Below are positions 13,674-23,382 of a stretch of DNA of 36,394 nt, piece by piece (within the stretch, counting starts at the first letter, position 1; the number at the start of each line of letters is the position of its first letter). The DNA is from Clostridia bacterium (GTDB taxonomy: Bacteria > Bacillota > Clostridia > Oscillospirales > CAG-272): contig JAFYPF010000007.1 of the NCBI GenBank assembly GCA_017547655.1, forward strand, positions 1 through 36,394, in the 5' to 3' direction. Below the pieces are notes generated by a model, which saw only the letters and a list, made by a program, of their open reading frames with translations, was not told the DNA's origin and did no database searches. The translations under genes and the position numbers were made by a program.

Positions 13674-15058
13674 CTCTCTTTTCCTCCCTTATCTTCTTTT
13701 TCGGGCTTTGCCGCAACGGCAGATTTATTTAGCGCCGCTTTTTGAGCGCGCATTTGTTCAAGTATTTTCCCTTTAGCTGCTCTGATAGTCTGAACTATCG
13801 GCACGTCGGCGGGGCAATCGTATGAGCAACAGCCGCACTCAACACAACCGAGTATATCAAACTCTTTGCACTTATCAAGCTCGCCTGCATTCGCAAATGC
13901 CACAAGGTAATTGGGCATTAAACGCATTGGACAATGTCCAACGCATCTTCCGCAATGTATGCATGAGGGCGCATCCGACTGTCTCGTTCTGTTTTGGTTC
14001 GAAAACACCAAAACTGCCGACGTTCCCTTTACCGTAGGAGCATACATTTTCCATTGAGCTACCCCCATCATAGGGCCACCGCATATTATCTTGTACGGAT
14101 CCTTTGTAAGTCCGCCGCAATATTCAATAAGCTCGTTTATGGGTGTTCCTATTCTCACGCTTAAGTTTTTCGGCTCCTTAACACAATCGCCGTCAACCGT
14201 TACAAACCTCTCGATAAGCGGCATACCGTATACAACGGCATCATATATAGCCGCAACTGTTTCGGCATTAAGTATAAGACAACCAACCTCAAAAGGTAAA
14301 TGCCCCGAGGTAAGCTCTTTACCTGTCAAAGCATAAATAATCTGTCTTTCATCGCCCTGCGGATATTTGGTCTTCATTATGCATACGTCAACAAAGTCAG
14401 TTCCCGTAGTTTTTTCTTTAAGTTTTTTAATTGCGTCCTTTTTGTTATCTTCAATTGCAATATACCCCTTGGTAAGTCCAAAAACCTTTAAAAGAATTTT
14501 AAGACCTCTCAAAACACGCTCGGGCTGTTCAAGCAAAAGCCTGTGGTTAACAGTTATATATGGCTCACACTCTGCGCAGTTTATAATAAGATGATCTATC
14601 TTTCCTGCGCCCGAAGCAAGCTTGGCGTGAGCAGGAAAGGTAGCGCCGCCAAGTCCAACGATACCCGCATTTTTTGTTATTTCAATAACGTCATCAAGAG
14701 TAAGACTTTCAAAACTCTTTTCAATTGGCTTAACATCAACGGAAAGCCTTTCCTCAAAGTCGTTTTCAATAACTATCTGTCCTATCTTAACTCCCGAAGC
14801 ACTGGTCTTAACCTCAATTGACTCAACAACGCCGGATACGGAGGCGTGTACGGGACAACCGAGTCCACCCTCAACGTTTCCGATGATTTGACCTTTATCT
14901 ACAATGTCACCTTTTTTTACAAGCGGAACACAAGCGCCGCCTATATGCTGTGAAAGCGGAATAAACACCTTTTTGGGCGGCGGCATTTTTTCAACCGCGC
15001 AATTTGCGGTATTCTTACTCTGCGGAGGGTGAATTCCTCCTTTAAATGATAATTTCAA
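13670..15058 (-). CDS. rnfC: Rnf complex subunit RnfC (NADH/FMN, 4Fe-4S)
   Basis: RnfC is the soluble NAD(H)-binding subunit and the first gene of the operon. I place the start at a TTG (15058) because GGAG lies 9 nt upstream and the product then begins LKLSFKGGIHPP, as RnfC proteins do; a longer ATG start at 15094 has no ribosome-binding site. GLGGATFP (135-142) is the FMN/NADH site. Two ferredoxin-type sites follow: CIHCGRC...CP (366-377) and CVECGCC...CP (405-416). The 462-residue length is typical. A promoter lies about 75 nt upstream. Confidence 0.95.
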   Translation of the reverse strand: MKLSFKGGIHPPQSKNTANCAVEKMPPPKKVFIPLSQHIGGACVPLVKKGDIVDKGQIIGNVEGGLGCPVHASVSGVVESIEVKTSASGVKIGQIVIENDFEERLSVDVKPIEKSFESLTLDDVIEITKNAGIVGLGGATFPAHAKLASGAGKIDHLIINCAECEPYITVNHRLLLEQPERVLRGLKILLKVFGLTKGYIAIEDNKKDAIKKLKEKTTGTDFVDVCIMKTKYPQGDERQIIYALTGKELTSGHLPFEVGCLILNAETVAAIYDAVVYGMPLIERFVTVDGDCVKEPKNLSVRIGTPINELIEYCGGLTKDPYKIICGGPMMGVAQWKMYAPTVKGTSAVLVFSNQNRTRQSDAPSCIHCGRCVGHCPMRLMPNYLVAFANAGELDKCKEFDILGCVECGCCSYDCPADVPIVQTIRAAKGKILEQMRAQKAALNKSAVAAKPEKEDKGGKES

Positions 15059-15140
15059 AGCAATTATCTCCTTTTTCTGTATAAATGAATACAAACTTTA
15101 AAACACATTAATGTTAATAATAACATTCTATTATAGAGCA

Positions 15141-15168
15141 ATTATACCATACATCTTATAAAATGCAA
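15141..15168 (-). promoter_or_regulatory. promoter of the rnf operon
   Basis: On the minus strand: TTGCAT (15168-15163), a 16-nt spacer and TATAAT (15146-15141) preceded by TGG. Transcription would begin near 15134, leaving about 76 nt of leader. I see no riboswitch fold in this short leader. Confidence 0.7.
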
Positions 15169-15272
15169 GGTTTTAACCTAAAATATTGTTATAGCACAAT
15201 AATTATATTTATCAAAGGAAATAATAGTTATAAAACAAATAAAAAAAGAAAATATTTTTTTTAAAAAAGGGG

Positions 15273-15301
15273 TTGACAAACAAAACTCGTTGTGTTATAC
15301 T
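15273..15301 (+). promoter_or_regulatory. promoter of the tRNA-Met/tRNA-Glu unit
   Basis: TTGACA (15273-15278), a 17-nt spacer and TATACT (15296-15301) preceded by TGT. It is nearly consensus, as expected for a stable RNA operon. The rnf promoter faces away from it about 100 nt to the left. Confidence 0.85.
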
Positions 15302-15341
15302 AATCGGGCGTTCCGCTGGAGCGGTAATGCTTCTGAAAAAT

Positions 15342-15418
15342 GGCGGAATAGCTCAGCTGGCTAGAGCATCCGGTTCATACCCGGCAGGTCGTTGGTTCAA
15401 ATCCGACTTCCGCTACCA
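15342..15418 (+). tRNA. tRNA-Met (CAT), elongator type
   Basis: Acceptor arms GGCGGAA/TTCCGCT, D-arm GCTC...GAGC, anticodon loop TTCATAC (CAT) and T-arm GTTGG/CCGAC with loop TTCAAAT. CCA is encoded. It lacks the C1 mismatch and the GGG/CCC anticodon stem of initiator tRNA. A tRNA-Ile modified to lysidine also has CAT, but the body matches elongator Met best. The outer pair of the anticodon stem is a T-C mismatch. Confidence 0.9.
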
Positions 15419-15423
15419 TATTC

Positions 15424-15498
15424 GGCCCGTTGGTCAAGCGGTTAAGACACCGCCCTTTCACGGCAGTAACGGGGGTTCGATTCCCCCACGGGTCACCA
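15424..15498 (+). tRNA. tRNA-Glu (TTC)
   Basis: Acceptor GGCCCGT/ACGGGTC, anticodon stem CCGCC/GGCAG (last pair weak), loop CTTTCAC with anticodon TTC, and T-arm GGGGG/CCCCC around TTCGATT. CCA is encoded. It lies 5 nt after tRNA-Met in the same transcript. Confidence 0.95.
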
Positions 15499-15501
15499 AA
15501 A

Positions 15502-15538
15502 AAAGAAAAGCAAGTCAAATGACTTGCTTTTCTTTTTT
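15502..15538 (+). terminator. terminator of the tRNA unit
   Basis: AAAAGCAAGTCA and TGACTTGCTTTT pair around AA and are followed by CTTTTTT. It starts 4 nt after the CCA of tRNA-Glu. Confidence 0.9.
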
Positions 15539-15540
15539 AA

Positions 15541-15677
15541 CTAAATCCGCCTGCGGTGAATGAAATCCCGCTAACGCGGGGATAAAAGGAGCAGATTTAA
15601 TTTCATCTGAGGTGGAACACCGAAGATTTCATCCGAGCGAAGTGAAGATTTCATCGTGGCTATGCCGCGATTTCATT
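15541..15677. repeat. modular multi-hairpin dispersed repeat, copy B
   Basis: It has the same plan as copy A at 1266-1422: AAATCCGCC-type hairpins, an AATCCCGC/GCGGGGAT hairpin, the centre GATTTAATTTCATCT, then hairpins separated by GATTTCATC, ending with GTGGC/GCCGC and GATTTCATT. Spacers are kept while stems change. Confidence 0.6.
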
Positions 15678-15717
15678 CTTACTTTTTAAGACTAAACCCA
15701 CAGTTACCTTTAAAACA

Positions 15718-15752
15718 AAAAAATCCGTATGAAATTCATACGGATTTTTTGT
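15718..15752. terminator. terminator of the pyr operon (bidirectional)
   Basis: AAATCCGTATGAA and TTCATACGGATTT form a perfect stem with an A-run on one side and a T-run on the other. It lies just past the stop of pyrI on the minus strand. Confidence 0.85.
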
Positions 15753-15753
15753 T

Positions 15754-16185
15754 TTACTTAACACTTTCAAGTTCTGCCTTTGTTTCACAATAGATGCAAC
15801 GGTAAACCTTGTTGCCCTCGTCGCAAAGCTTAAATACGTGCTGCAATTCCTGCTCAACAGTCGTAATACATCTCGGATTTTTACACTTCAAAATATCCGT
15901 TATCGTCTCGGGAAGAGCTATTTTCTCACGCTTTACTACCTTTCCATCGTTAATAATATTAACCGTTACGTCGGGATCAATAAAACCAAGTATATGAAGA
16001 TCAATATCTATAAGTCCGCTTATCTTGATTATATCCTTCTTGCCCATTTTTTCACTGTCAGCATTAACAATCAAAGCAACTGCGCAGTCAAGCTCACCAA
16101 GCTTTAACGTATCGTATATTTTCATACCTCGACCGGCTTTAATGTGGTCAAGAACTATTCCGTCTTTTATCTGTCCGACTATCAT
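15754..16185 (-). CDS. pyrI: aspartate carbamoyltransferase regulatory chain
   Basis: PyrI binds the ATCase catalytic trimers and confers allosteric control by nucleotides in the cytosol. The 143-residue protein has the N-terminal allosteric domain and a C-terminal zinc domain. The zinc ligands are Cys101 and Cys106 (CKNPRC) and Cys130 and Cys133 (CIYC). Length is close to the usual 150. It is the last gene of the pyr operon and overlaps pyrB by 4 nt (ATGA), fitting its obligate stoichiometry with PyrB. Confidence 0.96.
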   Translation of the reverse strand: MIVGQIKDGIVLDHIKAGRGMKIYDTLKLGELDCAVALIVNADSEKMGKKDIIKISGLIDIDLHILGFIDPDVTVNIINDGKVVKREKIALPETITDILKCKNPRCITTVEQELQHVFKLCDEGNKVYRCIYCETKAELESVK

Positions 16186-17099
16186 ATTTCTACCTCCAAA
16201 AGCTTAAGTATAAGCGCCATTCTCATATATTTACCGTTGAGAACCTGCTTAAAGTAACAAGCTCTCTTGTCGTCGTCTACAGCTACCGATATTTCGTTTA
16301 CACGGGGCAGCGGATGCATTATGCAAAGGTCATCTTTTGCGCTCTGCAATCTTTCCGGTGTCAAAATGTACGTATCTTTAAGTCTGATATAATCAGCCTC
16401 GTTAAAGAAACGCTCCTTCTGTACACGAGTCATATAGAGGATATCAAGCTCGGGCATTGCCTCTTCAAGACTCTTCACCTCTTTGTATTCAATACTATTA
16501 GGTATAAGCACGTTCTGCTTAACGTAATCAGGAATTGTAAGCTCATCGGGAGAAATCATAACAAATTTTACGTTCTCATATCTCGACATAGCACTGATAA
16601 GAGAATGAACTGTTCTGCCAAACTTTAAGTCTCCGCAAAAACCAATGGTAAGGTTATTGAATCTGCCCTTTTCTCTCTTTATTGTAAGCAAGTCAGCCAA
16701 AGTTTGTGTCGGGTGGTTATGACCGCCGTCACCTGCGTTTATTACGGGGATTGATGCTTTCGTGCTTGCAACGTAAGGAGCGCCTTCCTTATGGTGTCTC
16801 ATAGCAATAATATCAGCATAACAGCTTATAACTCTTGCCGTATCAGACACACTTTCACCTTTAGATGATGAGCTACTTGATGCATCGGAAAAACCTATAA
16901 CATTTCCGCCAAGCTCGTACATAGCCGCCTCAAAGCTTAGCCTTGTTCTTGTAGAAGGCTCAAAAAACAAAGTTGCAAGCTTCTTTCCGCGACATGCGTC
17001 CGCATACTTTTTGGGATTTTCTATTATATCCTCTGCAGTAGCCAAAAGGCCGTCAATCTCTTCTACAGACAGATCCATTATATCAATAATGCTTCTCAT
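16182..17099 (-). CDS. pyrB: aspartate carbamoyltransferase catalytic chain
   Basis: PyrB joins carbamoyl phosphate and aspartate to make carbamoyl aspartate, the second step of UMP synthesis. Active-site blocks are all present: [13 protein letters not shown] (45-57), SSKGES (78-83, with the Lys of the 80s loop), HPTQTLAD (129-136) and HPLPRVNEI (262-270). The 305-residue length is normal. It lies 28 nt after pyrE and overlaps pyrI. Confidence 0.97.
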   Translation of the reverse strand: MRSIIDIMDLSVEEIDGLLATAEDIIENPKKYADACRGKKLATLFFEPSTRTRLSFEAAMYELGGNVIGFSDASSSSSSKGESVSDTARVISCYADIIAMRHHKEGAPYVASTKASIPVINAGDGGHNHPTQTLADLLTIKREKGRFNNLTIGFCGDLKFGRTVHSLISAMSRYENVKFVMISPDELTIPDYVKQNVLIPNSIEYKEVKSLEEAMPELDILYMTRVQKERFFNEADYIRLKDTYILTPERLQSAKDDLCIMHPLPRVNEISVAVDDDKRACYFKQVLNGKYMRMALILKLLEVEI

Positions 17100-17127
17100 T
17101 CTTATTTCTCCTTTTTACAGTATATCT

Positions 17128-17784
17128 TTATGCTTTTGCGCCGTTAACAGCAAGATAATTCTTGATTCGGTCAACGTTTTCCTTGTTAGCGGGATCTTCT
17201 TCAAGATATTCGATAATATCGTATACGTCAACTACAGAGAATACGGGGAAACCGAACTCCTGCTCAAGCTCTGCCATGGCGGACATTTCAGTCTTGCCCT
17301 TTTCTTTTCTGTCAACCATTACGAAAACCGCCGAAACCTTTGCGCCCTTAACGCCGGAAAGAATTTCCATACTCTCACGAATAGCCGTTCCTGCAGTAAT
17401 TACGTCTTCAACGATAACAATTTCTTCGCCCTCTTTCGGAACGTAACCTACAAAAACGCCGCCTTCTCCGTGGTCTTTTACTTCTTTTCTGTTAAAGAAG
17501 AAAGGAACGTCAAGCCCCTGCTTTGCAAGAGCAACTGCCGCAGAAACCGCAATGGAAATACCCTTGTATGCAGGCCCGTAAAGAACGGTTTTCTTGTTAC
17601 CTACTTTTTCAAAATACGCTTTTGCATAGAACTCGCCGAGCTTTGAAATCTGGTCGCCCGTCTTAATATCTCCCGCATTTATAAAGTAAGGAATCTTTCT
17701 TCCGCTTTTAGCTGTAAAATCACCAAACTTCAAAACACCTGCAGACTGCAAAAACTGTATAAACTCTCTCTTATAGCTTTCCAT
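17128..17784 (-). CDS. pyrE: orotate phosphoribosyltransferase
   Basis: PyrE transfers ribose-5-phosphate from PRPP to orotate, giving OMP. The PRPP-binding motif is IVIVEDVITAGTA (122-134), and the flexible catalytic loop is KEVKDHGEGG (100-109). I use the ATG at 17784, which lies 1 nt after the pyrF stop, with AAAGGAG inside the end of pyrF; a longer start at 17811 would overlap pyrF by 26 nt. The 218-residue length is typical. Confidence 0.96.
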   Translation of the reverse strand: MESYKREFIQFLQSAGVLKFGDFTAKSGRKIPYFINAGDIKTGDQISKLGEFYAKAYFEKVGNKKTVLYGPAYKGISIAVSAAVALAKQGLDVPFFFNRKEVKDHGEGGVFVGYVPKEGEEIVIVEDVITAGTAIRESMEILSGVKGAKVSAVFVMVDRKEKGKTEMSAMAELEQEFGFPVFSVVDVYDIIEYLEEDPANKENVDRIKNYLAVNGAKA

Positions 17785-17785
17785 G

Positions 17786-18499
17786 TCAAATTTCTCCTTT
17801 ATAATCAACAAATTCTTTTACGCATCTTCTGTATGCGGCGACGGGATCCTCCGCAGCAGTAATAGGTCTGCCTACAACAATGTAATCAGAGCCAATCTTC
17901 TTTGCTTGTTCGGGAGTCATAACTCTAACCTGGTCACCAACCTCACCGTCAGCAAATCTGACACCGGGAGTTACGGTAACAAAATCTTTACCGCAAGTAT
18001 CGTGAACCTTACCCGCTTCAAGAGGAGAACAAACTACCCCGTCAAGTCCTGCAATCTTTGCGTTCTTTGCATAGTGCATAACAGTTTCATCAATGGGAGC
18101 ATTGATAAGAAGCTCGTTTTTCATTCTGTCTTCGCTTGTAGAAGTAAGCTGTGTTACTGCTATAAGCATAGGTCTTGTGCCGTCTTCTCTTGTCAAGCCC
18201 TCAATAGCAGCCTCCATCATAGCGATAGTACCCGCCGCATGAAGGTTTGTCATATCAACGTCAAGTCTTGACAAAACCGACATAGACTTCTTAACGGTAT
18301 TGGGGATATCGTGAAGCTTAAGATCAAGGAATATCTTATGTCCTCTTGCTTTTATTTCACGAACTATTTCGGGGCCTTCTGCATAATAAAGCTCCATACC
18401 GATTTTCACAAAAGGCTTCTCTTCCTTGAATTTATCAAGAAAGTCCATAACAGCCTTCTTCGTTGAAAAATCACATGCAATAATAACGTCTCTTCCCAT
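17786..18499 (-). CDS. pyrF: orotidine 5'-phosphate decarboxylase
   Basis: PyrF decarboxylates OMP to UMP, the last step. The catalytic Asp-Lys-Asp signature is [11 protein letters not shown] (58-68), with the phosphate-loop block VTPGVRF and a C-terminal VVGRPIT. The preferred ATG is at 18499, 1 nt after the pyrD stop, with GGAGGA in the last pyrD codons. A longer in-frame start at 18526 would overlap pyrD. The 237 residues fit the short bacterial form. Confidence 0.96.
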   Translation of the reverse strand: MGRDVIIACDFSTKKAVMDFLDKFKEEKPFVKIGMELYYAEGPEIVREIKARGHKIFLDLKLHDIPNTVKKSMSVLSRLDVDMTNLHAAGTIAMMEAAIEGLTREDGTRPMLIAVTQLTSTSEDRMKNELLINAPIDETVMHYAKNAKIAGLDGVVCSPLEAGKVHDTCGKDFVTVTPGVRFADGEVGDQVRVMTPEQAKKIGSDYIVVGRPITAAEDPVAAYRRCVKEFVDYKGEI

Positions 18500-18500
18500 A

Positions 18501-19412
18501 TCAGTGCGCTCCTCCGATAATTTCATTTAAATCTTTTATTCCGTATCTTTCCATTACGGCAGGTAATTCATCAATAATGTTCTTACAAGCGTAAGGCTCG
18601 ATAAGATTTGCCGCGCCGACCTCAACCGCAGTAGCTCCCGCCATCATCATTTCGATAACGTCCTCGGCTGTAGAAATACCGCCCATACCCACAATCGGTA
18701 TTTTTACCGCTTCATACACCTGATACACCATACGGAGAGCAACAGGCAAAATAGCGGGCCCGGAATAACCTCCAGTTTTATTGGCAATTATGGGCTTTCT
18801 CGTTTTAAGGTTAATTCTCATTCCCATAAGGGTATTTATCATACTGATACCGTCAGCGCCTGCATTTTCACACGCCGCAGCGATACTTGCAATATCGGTA
18901 ACGTTAGGCGAAAGCTTGATTATAACAGGCTTTGTCGTTACCGCCTTAACAGCTTTAGTAACCTCATAAGCCGACTCGGGAGAAGTCCCGAAGCTCATAC
19001 CTCCTCCATGTACGTTAGGACAGCTTATATTAACCTCAAGCCAACCGACCTGCTCTTCCTTATCAAGTTTTTCACAGGTGTAAACGTAGTCTTCAACAGC
19101 AAAACCGCTTACGTTTGCCATAACCTTTTTATTAAAAACCTTCGCAAGCTTGGGGAGCTCATCGGAAATAACCTTTTCAACACCGGGGTTCTGAAGTCCT
19201 ACGGCATTGAGCATACCCGAAGAACATTCCGCTATTCTCGGTGTGGGGTTACCGAATCTTGCATCTTTTGTTGTACCCTTAAAGCTAAACGTACCAAGAC
19301 AATTTATATCATAGAGTTCAGCAAACTCATATCCAAACCCAAATGTTCCGCTTGCAGGAATAACGGGATTATCAATTTCAATTCCGCAAAGGGAGATTTT
19401 TGTATTTACCAT
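18501..19412 (-). CDS. pyrD: dihydroorotate dehydrogenase B, catalytic subunit
   Basis: This FMN enzyme of type 1B oxidises dihydroorotate to orotate and passes electrons through PyrK to NAD+. The active-site base is Cys131 in VNISCPN, typical of class 1; class 2 uses Ser. [13 protein letters not shown] and FKGTT form the FMN and substrate sites. The 303-residue length is normal. The ATG overlaps the end of pyrK, whose GAGGAG serves as ribosome-binding site. Confidence 0.97.
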   Translation of the reverse strand: MVNTKISLCGIEIDNPVIPASGTFGFGYEFAELYDINCLGTFSFKGTTKDARFGNPTPRIAECSSGMLNAVGLQNPGVEKVISDELPKLAKVFNKKVMANVSGFAVEDYVYTCEKLDKEEQVGWLEVNISCPNVHGGGMSFGTSPESAYEVTKAVKAVTTKPVIIKLSPNVTDIASIAAACENAGADGISMINTLMGMRINLKTRKPIIANKTGGYSGPAILPVALRMVYQVYEAVKIPIVGMGGISTAEDVIEMMMAGATAVEVGAANLIEPYACKNIIDELPAVMERYGIKDLNEIIGGAH

Positions 19413-20137
19413 ATTATCTCCTCCTTTTCAAGAACGGGACCGTCTTTACAAATACGTTTGTTTCCGTACTTCGTCTTGCAGGTACAACCCATACAAGCGC
19501 CAAAGCCGCAACCCATACGCTCCTCAAAGCTGTACTGGCCGCTTGTTTCGCCCGCATTATACACAGCCTTAAGCATAACCTCGGGACCGCAAGTGTAGAT
19601 ATATGAATATCCACCCGTATTCTTTAATGCATCGGTAACAAAGCCCTTTACACCAAAGCTTCCGTCAACGGTAGTTACGGTAACGTATGCGCCTAAAGCT
19701 TCAAACTGATTTTTGTAGAATATCTCGTCGGAAGAGTTAAATCCAAGTATAACATTAACCTTTTTTCCCTCTTCAATAAGCTGTTTTGCAAGAGCGTACA
19801 TTGGTGGAACACCGACACCGCCACCAATAAGCAAAGGTTGACTGCCGCTTTTTGCAGTGTCATAACCGTTACCGAGCCCCGTCAAAACGTCAAGCTTTTG
19901 ACCTGATACCATTTTTGCCATTTCTTCCGTGCCCTTACCAACAACTTTATAAACAAGCGTCAAGGTATCTTCCGAATAATCGCAAACCGAAATGGGACGA
20001 CGGAGATAAAGTCCGTCTATTTTTATGTTTACAAACTGACCGGAAGCAATCCCCTCCGTATCACCCACAAGTGCCATTTCGTATACGTTAGCTGTAAGAG
20101 CTACGTTATGTTTTATCGTAAAAATCGTCTGTTTCAT
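19406..20137 (-). CDS. pyrK: dihydroorotate dehydrogenase B, electron transfer subunit
   Basis: PyrK carries FAD and a 2Fe-2S cluster and links PyrD to NAD+. The FAD site includes LYLRRPISVCDY (about 47-58), and GGGVGVPPMYALAKQL is the NAD-binding stretch. The C-terminal cluster ligands are Cys210, 215, 218 and 230 (CGFGACMGCTC...C). The 243-residue length is close to the family norm. It precedes and overlaps pyrD. Confidence 0.96.
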   Translation of the reverse strand: MKQTIFTIKHNVALTANVYEMALVGDTEGIASGQFVNIKIDGLYLRRPISVCDYSEDTLTLVYKVVGKGTEEMAKMVSGQKLDVLTGLGNGYDTAKSGSQPLLIGGGVGVPPMYALAKQLIEEGKKVNVILGFNSSDEIFYKNQFEALGAYVTVTTVDGSFGVKGFVTDALKNTGGYSYIYTCGPEVMLKAVYNAGETSGQYSFEERMGCGFGACMGCTCKTKYGNKRICKDGPVLEKEEIIW

Positions 20138-20152
20138 TATTTTTCCTTATCA

Positions 20153-20177
20153 TAGGGGCGAGAACTCTCCGCCCTAT
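20153..20177 (-). other. intercistronic hairpin between carB and pyrK
   Basis: TAGGGCG and CGCCCCTA (one bulge) can pair in the 53-nt gap after carB. No T-run follows, so it is more likely an mRNA stability or processing element than a terminator. The ribosome-binding site of pyrK follows it. Confidence 0.3.
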
Positions 20178-20190
20178 TTATCAGATTTTA

Positions 20191-23100
20191 TTATGCGTCA
20201 ATAGTAGAAATCGTCAACGTCGTTTCTTCAAGTACGTCGAGAAGAACTCTAACCGTATCAAGTGAAGTAAACATAGTTACGTTGTTTTCCGTAGCATATT
20301 TTCTTATTTCAAAACCGTCGCGGGTTGTACCGGAAGACGAGGGATCACTCGTGTTGATAACGTAAGCGATATGTCCCTGACGAATAACCTCTGCCAATTC
20401 TTCGGCATCCTCGGAAAGCTTTTTGATTACGTGAGTACGAATTCCGTTTTCTTTAAGGAATGCAGCCGTACCGGATGTAGCCTCGATATTAAATCCGAGG
20501 TTGTAGAAACGGCGGATAAGAGGAAGCGCCTCATCTTTATCGCAATCTGCAATAGTTGCGAGAACCGTACCGTAATTCTGGAGGTGCATACCGGAGGCCT
20601 GAAGCGCTTTATAAAGCGCACGGTAGAACTTATCGTCATAACCGATAGCTTCACCGGTAGACTTCATCTCGGGAGAGAGATATGCATCAAGTCCGCGAAG
20701 CTTATTAAACGAGAATACGGGAACCTTAACGTACCATCTATTCTTTTCTTCGGGATAGAGGGAGAATATTCCCTGCTCTTTAAGAGACTTGCCGAGAATA
20801 ACTTCAGTAGCAATATCAGCCAAGCTATAACCCGTCGACTTCGAAAGGAACGGAACAGTTCTTGAAGAACGGGGGTTAACCTCGATAATAAATACTTCGT
20901 CGTTCTTGTCAACAATAAACTGAATATTGTAAAGACCTATAATTCCGATACCGAGACCAAGCTTCTTCGCATATTGGAGAATTGTACCCTTAACCTTATC
21001 GGAAATCGAGAATGCGGGATATACGCTTATAGAGTCACCCGAGTGAACGCCCGTTCTTTCAACGAGCTCCATAATACCGGGAACGAACACGTCGTGTCCG
21101 TCGCATATAGCATCAACTTCAACCTCTTTACCGCTGATATACTTGTCAACAAGAACCGGCTTGTCCTCGTCAATTTCAACCGCCGTCTTGAGGTAATGAC
21201 GAAGCTGCTCTTCGTTTGCAACAATCTGCATTGCACGGCCACCGAGTACAAACGAGGGACGAACAAGAACAGGATATCCAACGTTTGCCGCAGCAGCAAC
21301 ACCATCTTCAATCTTGGTAACAGCTCTGCCGGCAGGTTGAGGAATATCAAGCTCCTTAAGAAGCTTTTCGAATGCATCTCTGTTTTCAGCCTTATCAATA
21401 GCGGCGCAGTCTGTGCCGATTATCTTAACGCCAAGGTCATGAAGGGGCTGTGCTAGGTTAATAGCAGTCTGACCGCCGAGAGATGCAATAACACCCTCGG
21501 GCTTCTCAAACTCAATAATGTTCATAACATCTTCGGGAGTAAGAGGCTCAAAATAGAGCTTGTCAGCCGTTGTATAGTCGGTAGAAACAGTTTCGGGATT
21601 GTTGTTAATAATAATAGCCTCGTAACCGGAATTCTTTATTGTTGTTACAGCGTGAACTGTAGAGTAGTCAAATTCTACGCCCTGACCTATTCTGATAGGT
21701 CCTGCGCCGAGAACCACTATCTTTTTCTTATCGGTAAGAACAGATGTATTTTCACCGGTGTAAGAAGAGTAGAAGTAAGGGATATATGCGCCCGTATGGC
21801 AAGTATCAACCATTCTGAATACGGGGAAAAGGTTGTGTTCTTTTCTAAACTTAAATACGTCAAGCTCTGCGCATTCCCACATTCTTGCAACGTATTTATC
21901 GCTAAAGCCCATTTTTTTAGCGGCTTTAAGTGTTTCAAGGTCAAAAACGTGAGCCTTAAGTGTCTCTTCCATATCAACTATGTTCTTAATAGCCTCAAGG
22001 AAGAAAGGTGTAATCTTCGTAATATCGTGAATTTCGTCAACCGTTGCTCCGCGGTAAATAAGCTCGGCGATAGCAAATATATTATCATCACGGAACTCGC
22101 TGATATACTGACGAAGGTCAGCATCCGTCATATTGTCAAACTTATGGTGATAAATGTGGTTTACACCAACCTCAAGAGAACGGATACCCTTAAGCAAACA
22201 TTCCTCAAGATTAGAACCGATACCCATAACCTCACCGGTAGCCTTCATCTGTGTACCGAGCTGGTTTGAGGCTGTAGTAAACTTATCGAACGGGAATCTG
22301 GGAAGCTTTGCGATAACGTAATCGAGTTGAGGCTCAAAAGAAGCATTTGTGTTAGCAATCTTGATTTCATCAAGATTCATACCGACAGCAATCTTCGCCG
22401 TAACACGCGCGATAGGATAACCCGATGCCTTTGATGCAAGCGCAGAAGAACGTGAAACACGGGGGTTAACTTCTATAAGATAGTAATCGCTGGAATGAGG
22501 ATCAAGCGCAAACTGAACGTTACAACCGCCCTTGATTTCAAGCGCCCTGATAAGCTTAATGGCGGAATCGTTGAGCATTTTTCGATCATGCTCCGAAAGA
22601 GTCATAATAGGAGCAACAACGAGTGAGTCACCTGTATGAACACCAACCGGATCAATGTTTTCCATACCGCAAATAGTAATAGCGGTATCGTTGCCATCTC
22701 TCATAACCTCAAATTCAATTTCTTTATATCCCTTAACACTCTTCTCAATAAGAACCTGATGAACGGGAGAAAGCTTAAATGCATTAACAGCAACCTCGCA
22801 AAGCTCTTCTTCATCGTTAGCGAAGCCGCCGCCCGTACCTCCGAGAGTAAACGCAGGACGAAGAACTACGGGATAACCGATTCTCTTTGCCGCTTCTTTA
22901 GCTTCTTCGATACTGTAAGAGATTTCGGAAGGAATTGTGGGCTCGCCTATCGAACGGCAAAGCTCTTTAAACATTTCTCTGTCCTCTGCTCTTTCGATAC
23001 TTTCACTGCTTGTGCCGAGAAGCTCTGTATGACATTCCTTAAGAACGCCCTTCTTTTCAAGCTGCATAGCAAGGTTAAGACCTGTCTGCCCGCCGATTCC

Positions 23101-23364
23101 GGGGATAATAGCGTCGGGACGCTCATATCTCAAAATTCTTGCAACGTATTCAAGTGTAAGAGGCTCCATATAAACCTTGTCCGCAATAGTGGTATCGGTC
23201 ATAATAGTTGCAGGATTCGAGTTAACAAGTACAACTTCGTAACCCTCTTCCTTAAGAGCAAGACAAGCCTGAGTTCCCGCATAATCGAACTCTGCCGCCT
23301 GACCGATAACTATAGGACCTGAACCTATAATCATAATCTTTTTTAAATCTGTTCTCTTTGCCAT
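20191..23364 (-). CDS. carB: carbamoyl-phosphate synthase large subunit
   Basis: CarB makes carbamoyl phosphate from bicarbonate, ATP and ammonia delivered by the CarA glutaminase. The 1057 residues hold two ATP-grasp halves. The first opens with IGSGPIVIGQAAEFDYAGTQ, and the second near 550 with LGAGPIRIGQGVEFDYS. Each has an EVNPR(V/S)SRSSA or EVNPRSSRTVP block. A C-terminal MGS-like allosteric domain follows from about 930 (FNIEATSGTAAFLKENG). Family length is about 1070. carA is not adjacent and not in the window. The gene lies 18 nt after pyrC. Confidence 0.97.
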   Translation of the reverse strand: MAKRTDLKKIMIIGSGPIVIGQAAEFDYAGTQACLALKEEGYEVVLVNSNPATIMTDTTIADKVYMEPLTLEYVARILRYERPDAIIPGIGGQTGLNLAMQLEKKGVLKECHTELLGTSSESIERAEDREMFKELCRSIGEPTIPSEISYSIEEAKEAAKRIGYPVVLRPAFTLGGTGGGFANDEEELCEVAVNAFKLSPVHQVLIEKSVKGYKEIEFEVMRDGNDTAITICGMENIDPVGVHTGDSLVVAPIMTLSEHDRKMLNDSAIKLIRALEIKGGCNVQFALDPHSSDYYLIEVNPRVSRSSALASKASGYPIARVTAKIAVGMNLDEIKIANTNASFEPQLDYVIAKLPRFPFDKFTTASNQLGTQMKATGEVMGIGSNLEECLLKGIRSLEVGVNHIYHHKFDNMTDADLRQYISEFRDDNIFAIAELIYRGATVDEIHDITKITPFFLEAIKNIVDMEETLKAHVFDLETLKAAKKMGFSDKYVARMWECAELDVFKFRKEHNLFPVFRMVDTCHTGAYIPYFYSSYTGENTSVLTDKKKIVVLGAGPIRIGQGVEFDYSTVHAVTTIKNSGYEAIIINNNPETVSTDYTTADKLYFEPLTPEDVMNIIEFEKPEGVIASLGGQTAINLAQPLHDLGVKIIGTDCAAIDKAENRDAFEKLLKELDIPQPAGRAVTKIEDGVAAAANVGYPVLVRPSFVLGGRAMQIVANEEQLRHYLKTAVEIDEDKPVLVDKYISGKEVEVDAICDGHDVFVPGIMELVERTGVHSGDSISVYPAFSISDKVKGTILQYAKKLGLGIGIIGLYNIQFIVDKNDEVFIIEVNPRSSRTVPFLSKSTGYSLADIATEVILGKSLKEQGIFSLYPEEKNRWYVKVPVFSFNKLRGLDAYLSPEMKSTGEAIGYDDKFYRALYKALQASGMHLQNYGTVLATIADCDKDEALPLIRRFYNLGFNIEATSGTAAFLKENGIRTHVIKKLSEDAEELAEVIRQGHIAYVINTSDPSSSGTTRDGFEIRKYATENNVTMFTSLDTVRVLLDVLEETTLTISTIDA

Positions 23365-23382
23365 TTTTCTGTCCCCCGTAAT

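Noticed and set aside
22636..23322. 228-codon open frame antisense to carB.
   Set aside because: carB is certain on the other strand and the product has no family features; antisense frames of this kind recur opposite all the pyr genes.
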